From: Burkholderiales bacterium
GTDB lineage: Bacteria; Pseudomonadota; Gammaproteobacteria; Burkholderiales; Burkholderiaceae_C
DNA length: 12,423 nucleotides
Direction of reading: 5' to 3'
NCBI GenBank assembly: GCA_011390055.1
Contig: JAABTC010000023.1
Coordinates: 1-12,423, forward strand
Shown here: in pieces, positions 6,627 to 12,423 of the stretch
How the letters are laid out: every line of letters begins with the position of its first letter
Position numbering within the stretch: the stretch's first letter is position 1
Program-made: the position numbers and the translations under genes
The notes under the pieces: model-generated
Told to the model about the DNA's origin: nothing
What the model saw: the letters and a program-made list of their open reading frames with translations, nothing else
Database searches by the model: none

Positions 6627-7381
6627 TGCTCGAGGTGCGCGACGTGGTGGTGAAGTTCGGCGGCTTCCGTGCCGTCGATGGCGTGTCGCTGGCCGTGGCG
6701 GCCGGATCGATCGTGGGCATTGCCGGCACCAACGGCGCCGGCAAGACCACCTTGTTCGGCGTGATGGCCGGCCAGATTGCTGCGGCCAGTGGCTCGGTCG
6801 TGTTCGAGGGCCGGGACATGACGCGTCTGCCGCCGTTCCGGCGCGCGCGCGCCGGGCTGGCCCGGACCTTCCAGGTCCCGCGCGAGTTCGGCCGCCTGAG
6901 CGTGCTCGACAACCTGCGCGCGGCGGCGCCCAACGACGCGCACGAAACCTTGCTGGGCGCCTGGCTCGGCCGCGCTGGCGCTGCCAAGGCCGATGCACGG
7001 CTGGCCGACCAGGCCGACGAGATTCTGGCGTTGGTCGGGCTGCAGGCGGTGCGCGACCTGCCGGGTGCCGCGCTGTCGGGCGGGCAGAAGAAGTTGCTCG
7101 AACTGGGGCGCGCCTTGATGGGCACGCCGCGCTGCATCCTGCTCGACGAGCCCTTCGCCGGCGTCAACCCGGTGCTGATCGGTCAACTGCTCGAGGTGCT
7201 GCGTGCGATCCATGCGCGCGGCATCGCGCTGGTGGTCATCGAGCACCATCTGCAGGCGCTCAAGGCCCTGGCTTCACGCCTGGTGGTGATGGACCAGGGC
7301 CGCGTGATCGCCGATGGGGCGCCCGACGCGGTCTTGACCGACGAGCGGGTGCAAGCGGCTTACATGGGCGGCGTCGTCTGA
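6626..7381 (+). CDS. livG: ABC transporter ATP-binding protein, LivG type
   Basis: A 251-residue ATPase that energises the importer from the cytoplasmic face. The motifs are complete: Walker A GTNGAGKT (residues 34-41), Q-loop Q83 in ARTFQ, the ABC signature LSGGQ (150-154), Walker B ILLDEP (171-176, with E175 catalytic) and switch histidine H207 in VVIEHHL. The post-Walker-B sequence FAGVNP is typical of LivG rather than LivF. It is slightly shorter than E. coli LivG (255). The start at ATG 6626 overlaps the livM TGA by one base, and its stop overlaps the livF ATG in the same way. There is no sign of degradation. Confidence 0.93.
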   Translation: MLEVRDVVVKFGGFRAVDGVSLAVAAGSIVGIAGTNGAGKTTLFGVMAGQIAAASGSVVFEGRDMTRLPPFRRARAGLARTFQVPREFGRLSVLDNLRAAAPNDAHETLLGAWLGRAGAAKADARLADQADEILALVGLQAVRDLPGAALSGGQKKLLELGRALMGTPRCILLDEPFAGVNPVLIGQLLEVLRAIHARGIALVVIEHHLQALKALASRLVVMDQGRVIADGAPDAVLTDERVQAAYMGGVV

Positions 7382-8091
7382 TGGCGCTGCTCGAAATCGT
7401 CGGCCTGCGCGGGGGCTACGGCAGCACCGACATCGTGCACGGCATCGACCTGCAGCTCGAAGCCGGCCACATCGTCACCATCGCCGGCACCAACGGTGCG
7501 GGCAAGTCGACCCTGCTGCGCGGGCTGTTGGGCCTGCTGCCGCGCTGCAGCGGCTCGGTGCAGCTTGCCGGGCGCGACATCTCGACCTTGAGCACCGAAG
7601 ACCGCATGTCCGCCGGCCTGGCCTGTGTGCCGCAGGTGGCCAATGTCTTCGCGCAGATGACCGTGCTGGAAAACCTGCACGTGGCCGCCGGCGGCCGCAT
7701 CGCGGCACGCGACCTGGATCGGGTGCTGGCGGTGTTCCCGGCGCTGGTCGAGCGGCGTTCGCAGCGCGCAGGCAGCCTGTCGGGCGGCGAGCGCCAGCAG
7801 CTGGCCTTTGCCCGCGCGCTGGTCCGCGAACCGCGGGTCATGGTGCTCGACGAGCCGACGGCGGCGTTGGCGCCTGCACTGGTGGCTCGCGTCTTCGAAC
7901 TCGTTGGGCGGCTGCCGGCGCAAGGCGTCTCCGTCTTGATGGTCGAACAACGCGCGCGCCAGGCACTGGCGATCAGCGACCACGGTCACATCCTCGACCA
8001 GGGCCGCGTCGTGATGAGCGGCCGTGCGGCCGACCTGCTGGTCGACCCTGGCATGACCGAGCTCTACCTCGGCACCTCGCAACACACCTAG
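7381..8091 (+). CDS. livF: ABC transporter ATP-binding protein, LivF type
   Basis: A 236-residue ATPase, nearly the length of E. coli LivF (237), the second nucleotide-binding subunit of the importer. Motifs: Walker A GTNGAGKS (36-43), Q-loop Q85 in CVPQ, signature LSGGE (133-137) and Walker B VMVLDEP (153-159, E158). The switch position carries Q190 (LMVEQRARQAL) instead of histidine; this is the normal LivF-family state, so it should not be read as a lost catalytic residue. ATG 7381 overlaps the livG stop by one base. Its TAG stop (8089-8091) overlaps the stop of the convergent aminopeptidase gene within a shared CTAG. It is the last gene of the + strand operon. Confidence 0.93.
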   Translation: MALLEIVGLRGGYGSTDIVHGIDLQLEAGHIVTIAGTNGAGKSTLLRGLLGLLPRCSGSVQLAGRDISTLSTEDRMSAGLACVPQVANVFAQMTVLENLHVAAGGRIAARDLDRVLAVFPALVERRSQRAGSLSGGERQQLAFARALVREPRVMVLDEPTAALAPALVARVFELVGRLPAQGVSVLMVEQRARQALAISDHGHILDQGRVVMSGRAADLLVDPGMTELYLGTSQHT

Positions 8092-8099
8092 TCGTTGCG
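8078..8099. terminator. Inverted repeat over the shared livF/aminopeptidase stop
   Basis: CGCAAC (8078-8083) and GTTGCG (8094-8099) are exact complements around a 10-nt loop that contains the CTAG in which both convergent genes stop. There is no U-tract in either direction. It may act as a weak bidirectional 3'-end hairpin; a 6-bp repeat is within what chance can produce, so confidence is low. Confidence 0.28.
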
Positions 8100-9488
8100 C
8101 TGGGCGACTCGTCCCGGTGCGAACCGCGCTTCCAGGTAAGCCAGCAGGGTCCGCACCGTCTGCGCCTCGCCGCCCACCGGCCGGCCGGGCCGCGCGCTGT
8201 CGTTCCACGAAAAAAGGTCGATGTGCAACCACTCTCGCTCGGCCGGCACGAAGTCGGCCAGGAAGTTGGCGGCATGGATCGCGCCGCCGAGCGCGTTGCG
8301 GCCGGTGTTGACGATGTCGGCGAGTTCGCTCTCGATGGCACCGTGGTAGCCGGCCCAGAGGGGCAGGTGCCACAGTGGGTCGTCCAGCGCGAGGCCGCGA
8401 TCGACGAGTGCGCGCGCCTGGGCCATGTCGCGGCAGAACAGCGCCGGCAACTGGCTGCCGAGGGCGATGCGGGCGGCGCCGGTGAGGGTGGCCAGGTCGA
8501 TCAGCAGCGCCGGCTTCGATTCGACGGCGTAGGCCAGGGCGTCGCACAGGATCACGCGGCCTTCGGCGTCGGTGTTGCCGATCTCGATGTGCAGGCCGGC
8601 GCGCGTCTTGATCACGTCGCCGGGGCGGAAGGCGTTGCCGGCGATCGCGTTGTCGACCGCCGGGACCAGAACCTGCAGCCGCACGGGCAGCTTCAGCGCC
8701 ATGATCAGTGAGGCCAGGCCGAGCACGTTGGCGGCGCCGCCCATGTCTTTCTTCATCAGGCGCATGCCGTCGGCGCTCTTGATGTCGAGTCCGCCCGAAT
8801 CAAAACACACGCCCTTGCCGACGAGCGTGAGCAACGGGTGCCTGGCCTGGCCCCAGTTGAGCTCGATCAGCCGCGGCGCGCGCGTGGACGCGCGGCCCAC
8901 GGTGTGGATCGCGGGGAAGCCGGCCTTCAGCAGCGCGTCGCCGACGGTCTGCGTGAAACTTGCGCCGTGCTGCTCGGCCACCATGCGTGCGGCTTCGGCC
9001 AGTTCGACCGGCCCCATGTGCTCGGCGGGCGTGTTGACCAGGTCGCGTACGGCGGCGGTAGCCGCGGCGATCAAGAGGCCGCGCGTCGCGCCGGCACTCG
9101 GCGCCAGCAGCAGCTCGGCCGATTCGCGCTTGGCGGGCTTGTACAGATCGAACGTGTAGGCCCCGAGATCCCAGGAGTGCGCAGCGGCTTCGTCGTCGGG
9201 CGCCAGGCCTGCCTCGCCAAGCCGGTACATGCCGGCGGGCAACGCGCGTGGCAAGGCCGCGAGTGCGAAGGGATGAGCGACGCTGCGCACACCGGCCCAA
9301 ACGGCTTCGAGTCGGCCCTCAGCGTCGGCGATCAGGGCGTGGCTGTCGGGTGCACCTTCGAAGCCGAGCGTGGCCAGCCAACGCTTCTGTGCCTCAGGCA
9401 GCTTGCCGCTGAGCTTGGCGAACGAGGCGCGGTCCGTCAGGTGGATCGGCACCGCGGCGCGGCCGGGCTTTTTCAAGGTCACGGTCAT
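8088..9488 (-). CDS. Leucyl aminopeptidase family protein (M17)
   Basis: A 466-residue dizinc/manganese aminopeptidase that removes N-terminal residues from peptides in the cytosol. Every active-site residue lines up with the spacing known from bovine LAP (K250, D255, K262, D273, D332, E334, R336). Here these are K225 and D230 (VGKGVCFDSGG), K237 (LDIK), D248 (KKDMGGAANV), D307, E309 and R311 in the signature NTDAEGRV (305-312). The N-terminal domain (about 1-150) is shorter and more divergent than in E. coli PepA (503 residues), as in the PepB-like/alpha-proteobacterial style group, so I give no symbol. The start is ATG 9488; only a loose GAGAGAA lies upstream. It begins 19 nt after the prfC stop, which suggests one transcript with prfC. 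Its TAG lies in the CTAG shared with livF. Confidence 0.92.
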   Translation of the reverse strand: MTVTLKKPGRAAVPIHLTDRASFAKLSGKLPEAQKRWLATLGFEGAPDSHALIADAEGRLEAVWAGVRSVAHPFALAALPRALPAGMYRLGEAGLAPDDEAAAHSWDLGAYTFDLYKPAKRESAELLLAPSAGATRGLLIAAATAAVRDLVNTPAEHMGPVELAEAARMVAEQHGASFTQTVGDALLKAGFPAIHTVGRASTRAPRLIELNWGQARHPLLTLVGKGVCFDSGGLDIKSADGMRLMKKDMGGAANVLGLASLIMALKLPVRLQVLVPAVDNAIAGNAFRPGDVIKTRAGLHIEIGNTDAEGRVILCDALAYAVESKPALLIDLATLTGAARIALGSQLPALFCRDMAQARALVDRGLALDDPLWHLPLWAGYHGAIESELADIVNTGRNALGGAIHAANFLADFVPAEREWLHIDLFSWNDSARPGRPVGGEAQTVRTLLAYLEARFAPGRVAQRND

Positions 9489-9507
9489 CGGGATTCGTTC
9501 TCTCTGA

Positions 9508-11115
9508 TCAGCCGTCGAGCTTCTTCTGGAACACCAGCCCCGCGTGCTCGCGCAGGGCGTGGAACTTGATCTTCGGCCAGTTGGTTTCGATGGCGCGCAG
9601 CTCGGGCGCGTACTCCACCAGCAGCGTCGGCGCGTCGACCGCGTCGTAGGCCACGCGGTGGGCGTTGCCGTCGATGAAGCGTTGCAGTTCCTTCGGGTCC
9701 TCGCAGGTGACCCAGCGTGCGATCTGGAAGCGGCTGGGCATCACGCGGGCCTTGCAGCCGTACTCGTGTTCGAGCCTGTGCGCGACGACCTCGAACTGCA
9801 ATTGCCCGACCGCGCCGAGCAGCAGCACGCTGCCGGCCACCGGGCGAAAGACCTGGATCGCACCCTCTTCGCCCAGCTGGGTCAAGCCGGCTTTCAACTG
9901 CTTGGTGCGCAGCGGGTCGGCCACTTCGACGCTGCGGAACATCTCGGGCGCGAAGAACGGCAGCCCGGTGTACTGCAGCGCTTCGCCTTCGGTCAACGTG
10001 TCGCCGAGCTGCAGCACGCCGTGGTTCGGGATGCCGATGATGTCGCCGGCAAAGGCCTCGTCGAGCAGCTCGCGGCGTTGCGACAGGAAGCTGACCACGC
10101 TGTTGGGGCGCAGCTCCTTGCCCGAGCGCACCACCTTCAGCCGCATGCCGCGCTCGAAGTGGCCCGAGGCCACGCGCACGAACGCGATGCGGTCGCGGTG
10201 CGCCGGGTCCATGTTGGCCTGGATCTTGAACACCACGCCGGTGAACTTGGGCTCGTCGGGCTGCACCGTCCGCTGCATCGCCTCGCGCGCGGCTGGCGGC
10301 GGGGCCAGGTCGACCAGCGCGTCGAGCACCTCCTGGACGCCGAAGTTGTTGACCGCCGAGCCGAAGAACATCGGCGTCTGGTGGCCAGCGAGGAAAGCCT
10401 CGCGGTCGAACGGCGGCGCGGCGTCGGCCAGCAGGTCGAGCTCGCTGCGCGATTGTTCGTACTGCATGCCGAAGCGTTCGGGGTAGGCGGGGTTGTCCAG
10501 CCCGTCGAGGAACTCGTTGCCGCCGCCCTGCTCGGCGCCGAACAGGCGCATGCGCTTCTCGCGCAGGTCCATCACGCCGTGGAAGGCCTTGCCCATGCCG
10601 ACCGGCCAGGTGAAGGGCACCACCTCCATGCCGAGCTCGCGCTCGATCTCGTCCATCAGCGCAAGCGGCTCCTGGACCTCGCGGTCCATCTTGTTGACGA
10701 AGGTCAGGATCGGCGTGTTGCGTGCGCGGCAGACCTGCAGCAGCCGCCGCGTCTGCGGCTCCACGCCATTGGCCGCGTCGATCACCATCAGCGCGGCGTC
10801 GACCGCGGTCAGCACGCGGTAGGTGTCTTCGGAGAAGTCCTGGTGACCGGGGGTGTCGAGCAGGTTGATGACGCAGCCGCGGTACTCCATCTGCATCACC
10901 GACGACGCCACCGAGATGCCGCGCTGCTTCTCGATCTCCATCCAGTCCGAGGTGGCGTGCCGGGTGGCCTTGCGCGCCTTCACCGAGCCGGCGATCTGGA
11001 TCGCGCCCGAGAACAGCAGCAGTTTTTCCGTCAGCGTGGTCTTGCCGGCATCGGGGTGGGAAATGATCGCGAAGGTGCGGCGGCGGCGAACTTCACCGCT
11101 GAGGTCTGTGGACAT
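9508..11115 (-). CDS. prfC: Peptide chain release factor 3
   Basis: RF3 is a translational GTPase that recycles RF1/RF2 from the ribosome after peptide release and helps post-peptidyl-transfer quality control. The 535-residue length matches the family (E. coli 529). GTPase motifs are complete: P-loop HPDAGKTT (residues 20-27), switch I/G2 RGIS (65-68), G3 DTPGH (87-91), G4 NKMD (141-144) and G5 GSA (252-254). The N-terminal EVRRRRTFAIISHPDAGKTT and SDWMEIEKQRGIS blocks are diagnostic of RF3 rather than EF-G. Domains II-III continue intact to FHALREHAGLVFQKKLDG. No clear Shine-Dalgarno precedes ATG 11115. It is upstream of, and probably co-transcribed with, the aminopeptidase gene, and is divergent from the PepSY-TM gene. 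Confidence 0.97.
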   Translation of the reverse strand: MSTDLSGEVRRRRTFAIISHPDAGKTTLTEKLLLFSGAIQIAGSVKARKATRHATSDWMEIEKQRGISVASSVMQMEYRGCVINLLDTPGHQDFSEDTYRVLTAVDAALMVIDAANGVEPQTRRLLQVCRARNTPILTFVNKMDREVQEPLALMDEIERELGMEVVPFTWPVGMGKAFHGVMDLREKRMRLFGAEQGGGNEFLDGLDNPAYPERFGMQYEQSRSELDLLADAAPPFDREAFLAGHQTPMFFGSAVNNFGVQEVLDALVDLAPPPAAREAMQRTVQPDEPKFTGVVFKIQANMDPAHRDRIAFVRVASGHFERGMRLKVVRSGKELRPNSVVSFLSQRRELLDEAFAGDIIGIPNHGVLQLGDTLTEGEALQYTGLPFFAPEMFRSVEVADPLRTKQLKAGLTQLGEEGAIQVFRPVAGSVLLLGAVGQLQFEVVAHRLEHEYGCKARVMPSRFQIARWVTCEDPKELQRFIDGNAHRVAYDAVDAPTLLVEYAPELRAIETNWPKIKFHALREHAGLVFQKKLDG

Positions 11116-11159
11116 GACGGGCGGCGCAGCGGCAGGCGCCGGCCTCGGGCAAAGGAGCG

Positions 11160-11165
11160 ATTATC
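11160..11165 (-). promoter_or_regulatory. Possible -10 box (GATAAT) for prfC
   Basis: The 96-bp divergent spacer 11116-11211 holds GATAAT on the minus strand, 44 nt before the prfC start. At 17-bp spacing the -35 region reads CTGCGC, which is poor. An AAAGGAG on the + strand (11151-11157) is too far from any start to be a ribosome-binding site. Nothing else recognisable was seen in this spacer. Confidence 0.3.
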
Positions 11166-11211
11166 GCGGCGCCCTCTGCAGTGCGCAGCCACCGGCACAA
11201 TCCGCCGCACC

Positions 11212-11940
11212 ATGCCTCCCCGCACGATGAGTCTCACCGCCCGCTTCTTCCATTGGCACCGCTGGGCCGGCTACCTCGTTGCCTGGCAGGTGCTGGCCTG
11301 GGTGCTCGGCGGCCTGCTCTTCGCGTGGCTGCCGTTCCAGGGCTGGGTCAAGTCGGCGGACGTGCTGGTCAAGCCGCAGCAGTCGCTGCCGGCCGATTGG
11401 CCGCGCGCGCTCGACGGGCTGGCCGCACGCGGCCCGCTGCTGTCGGTGCACAGCGTGGCCACCGCCGCGGGGCCGGCGCTGAAGCTGCGTGATGCCGAGG
11501 GTGAACGCTGGCTGAGTGCCGCCGGCGGCGAGCTGGCGCGGCCCGACGCCGCCTCGATCGAGCGCTATGCGCGCAGCCTGTACCGCGGCGCTGGCGCGCT
11601 GGTGTCGGTGCAACGCCTGGCCGAATCACCGCGCAAGCTCGGCATCGTGCGCGAGCTCGGCGACCGCAATGACGCCTGGCTCGCCAGCTTCGGCGACCGG
11701 CTCGGCACGCGCCTGTACTTCGACGCCCGCAGCGGCGAGCTGCTGGCCGCGCGCAATGACGTCTGGGTCGTCTACGACTTCTTCTTTCGCCTGCATGTGA
11801 TGGATTACGAAGGCGGCGAGGATTTCAACAACACCCTGCTGCGGGTGGCCTCGGTGGCGGCGATGGCGCTGGTGGCGACCGGGCTCACGCTGACGGTGCT
11901 GGCCTTGCGGCGACGCTGGCGCCGCCGGCGCAAGGCCTGA
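11212..11940 (+). CDS. PepSY-TM family membrane protein
   Basis: A 242-residue inner-membrane protein with one hydrophobic helix near each end (about residues 18-40 and 211-231), a roughly 170-residue extracytoplasmic middle region, and a very basic tail (RRRWRRRRK). The N-terminal HWHRWAGY is the usual entry to a PepSY-associated helix. The region before the second helix, LYFDARSGELLAARNDVW, followed by FFRLHVMDYEGGEDFNNTLLR, matches small PepSY-domain proteins of proteobacteria, which often lie near flavin reductases or iron/heme-related genes. The biochemical function is unknown. ATG 11212 is chosen; ATG 11227 (237 residues) is possible and neither has a good Shine-Dalgarno. The same frame stays open far upstream, antisense to prfC, but encodes nothing recognisable there. 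A strong inverted repeat covers its last codons. Confidence 0.85.
   Translation: MPPRTMSLTARFFHWHRWAGYLVAWQVLAWVLGGLLFAWLPFQGWVKSADVLVKPQQSLPADWPRALDGLAARGPLLSVHSVATAAGPALKLRDAEGERWLSAAGGELARPDAASIERYARSLYRGAGALVSVQRLAESPRKLGIVRELGDRNDAWLASFGDRLGTRLYFDARSGELLAARNDVWVVYDFFFRLHVMDYEGGEDFNNTLLRVASVAAMALVATGLTLTVLALRRRWRRRRKA
11901..11937. terminator. Nine-bp inverted repeat at the end of the PepSY-TM gene
   Basis: GGCCTTGCG (11901-11909) and CGCAAGGCC (11929-11937) are exact complements with a 19-nt loop. A competing inner hairpin, GCGCC-GCC-GGCGC (11919-11931), overlaps the right arm. The repeat ends directly before the TGA stop and lies about 50 nt beyond the dps stop on the other strand, so it could fold at the 3' end of both convergent transcripts. 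Neither side has a U-tract, so a rho-independent terminator in the strict sense is not shown. Confidence 0.45.
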
Positions 11941-11988
11941 CCGCGCCCACGCTGGCTTCGGTTCGAACGCGTCGCCGGGCCGCTGCAG

Positions 11989-12423
11989 TCACTCCTCGAG
12001 CAAGGAACGCAGCATCCAGGCCGTCTGCTCGTGCACCGTCAGGCGCTGCGTCAGCAGGTCGGCGGTCGGTTCGTCGCCGGCCTTGTCGGCCAACGGGAAC
12101 AGGCTGCGCGCGGTGCGCGCCACGGCCTCGTGGCCGTCGACCAGGATGCGCACCATGGCCAGGGCTTTCGGTGGCTCGGCCGGCGCGTCGGGCAGCGAAC
12201 CGAGCTTGCCGAACTGTGCGTACGAGCCCGGCGCCGGGTGGCCGAGCGAGCGGATGCGTTCGGCCACCGGGTCGACGGCATTCCACAGCTCGGTGTACTG
12301 CGTCATGAACATCGCATGCAGCGTGTTGAACATCGGCCCAGTGACGTTCCAGTGGAAATTGTGCGTCGTCAGGTACAGCGTGTAGGTGTCGGCGAGCAGC
12401 TTCGACAGGCCGGCGGCAATGGC
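11989..12423 (-). CDS. dps: Dps family ferritin-like DNA-protection protein (5' end outside window)
   Basis: The C-terminal 144 residues of a Dps/starvation-inducible miniferritin, a dodecameric iron-storing and DNA-protecting protein used in oxidative stress and stationary phase. The frame is open to the window edge, upstream of the internal ATG at 12333, so that ATG is not the start. The family core ADTYTLYLTTHNFHWNVTGP is followed by LWNAVDPVAERIRSLG, and the end reads HEQTAWMLRSLLEE. Ferroxidase residues, numbered from the first visible codon with E. coli equivalents, are H24 (H51), H36 (H63), D51 (D78) and E55 (E82). The D67 position is M40 instead of Asp/Glu. It is convergent with the PepSY-TM gene across a 48-bp spacer with no further recognisable signal. 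Confidence 0.95.
   Translation of the reverse strand, partial: AIAAGLSKLLADTYTLYLTTHNFHWNVTGPMFNTLHAMFMTQYTELWNAVDPVAERIRSLGHPAPGSYAQFGKLGSLPDAPAEPPKALAMVRILVDGHEAVARTARSLFPLADKAGDEPTADLLTQRLTVHEQTAWMLRSLLEE

Noticed and set aside
6164..7380. Upstream frame extensions of livG and livF through the preceding genes
   Set aside because: The frames are open upstream only because of high GC. Family homology begins at the overlapping ATGs (6626 and 7381), and the upstream parts are Arg/Ala-rich nonsense.
7945..7953. Missing switch histidine in the LivF ATPase (Q190) as a sign of an inactive ATPase
   Set aside because: Glutamine in VEQ is the usual state for LivF-type ATPases; the partner LivG has the histidine.
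8057..8072. CCGAG/CTCGG hairpin near the end of livF as a terminator
   Set aside because: It is a 5-bp stem inside the coding sequence with no U-tract, and similar short stems are frequent throughout this GC-rich window.
9544..11211. Open + strand frame antisense to prfC, continuous with the PepSY-TM gene
   Set aside because: Its translation up to residue ~556 is low-complexity His/Val/Leu/Gln-rich sequence mirroring the RF3 codons. RF3 on the other strand is complete with all GTPase motifs, and the recognisable PepSY-TM protein begins at 11212. Stop-free antisense frames are expected at this GC content.
11961..11968. GTTCGAAC palindrome in the PepSY-TM/dps spacer as a regulatory site
   Set aside because: It lies downstream of both convergent genes, is only 8 bp, and has no neighbouring promoter elements; chance occurrence is the simplest reading.
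11989..12333. Dps as a complete 114-residue protein starting at ATG 12333
   Set aside because: The frame continues upstream with the conserved LSKLLADTYTLYL and THNFHWNVTGP segments, so the ATG is internal and the gene is cut by the window edge.

Overview
The window is GC-rich (roughly two-thirds or more G+C by eye), almost completely packed with genes, and reads as a chromosomal segment of a betaproteobacterium. A Burkholderiales member of the Rubrivivax/Leptothrix/Ideonella type is most likely. This rests on protein style (a UbiA with the LYLDLVRWNRPAGW start, RF3, a PepSY-TM protein ending in LHVMDY..DFNN, a Dps with NFHWNVTGP) and on gene density. It is inference from remembered families, not a database match.

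Layout. Left edge: the 3' end of proC (+), whose stop abuts the stop of convergent ubiA (-, ubiquinone biosynthesis). Upstream of ubiA on the same strand is a LysR-type regulator (1302-2207, -). It is divergent from a six-gene + strand cluster: a cytoplasmic metal-dependent amidohydrolase (2297-3592), a periplasmic substrate-binding protein (3573-4811), two branched-chain-amino-acid-type permeases (4849-5745, 5745-6626) and two ATPases (6626-7381, 7381-8091). Nearly every junction in the cluster overlaps, so it is very probably one operon. The cluster ends head-on against an M17 leucyl aminopeptidase family gene (8088-9488, -), which lies just downstream of prfC (release factor 3, 9508-11115, -). 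Divergent from prfC is a PepSY-TM membrane protein (11212-11940, +), convergent with a 5'-truncated dps (11989-12423, -).

How it fits together. The coherent accessory unit is the LysR + amidohydrolase + complete HAAT-type ABC importer. The importer would bring an amino-acid-like, dipeptide-like or N-acyl/amide compound into the cytoplasm, the amidohydrolase would cleave it, and the LysR protein would switch the unit on or off through the 89-bp divergent spacer, which holds a near-perfect inverted repeat at 2227-2250. The substrate cannot be read from the sequence. The flanking genes (proC, ubiA, prfC, dps) are housekeeping or stress genes.

Non-coding structure beyond the genes: the inverted repeat at 2227-2250; a possible 16-codon leader ORF with its own ribosome-binding site overlapping the amidohydrolase start; a 14-codon mini-ORF that exactly bridges the binding-protein stop and the first permease start through ATGA overlaps; and inverted repeats at or beside the stop codons at all three convergent junctions, of which only the one at 11901-11937 is long enough to stand out. 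I see no tRNA, rRNA, CRISPR array, insertion sequence or canonical U-tailed terminator. No intergenic stretch exceeds about 100 bases.
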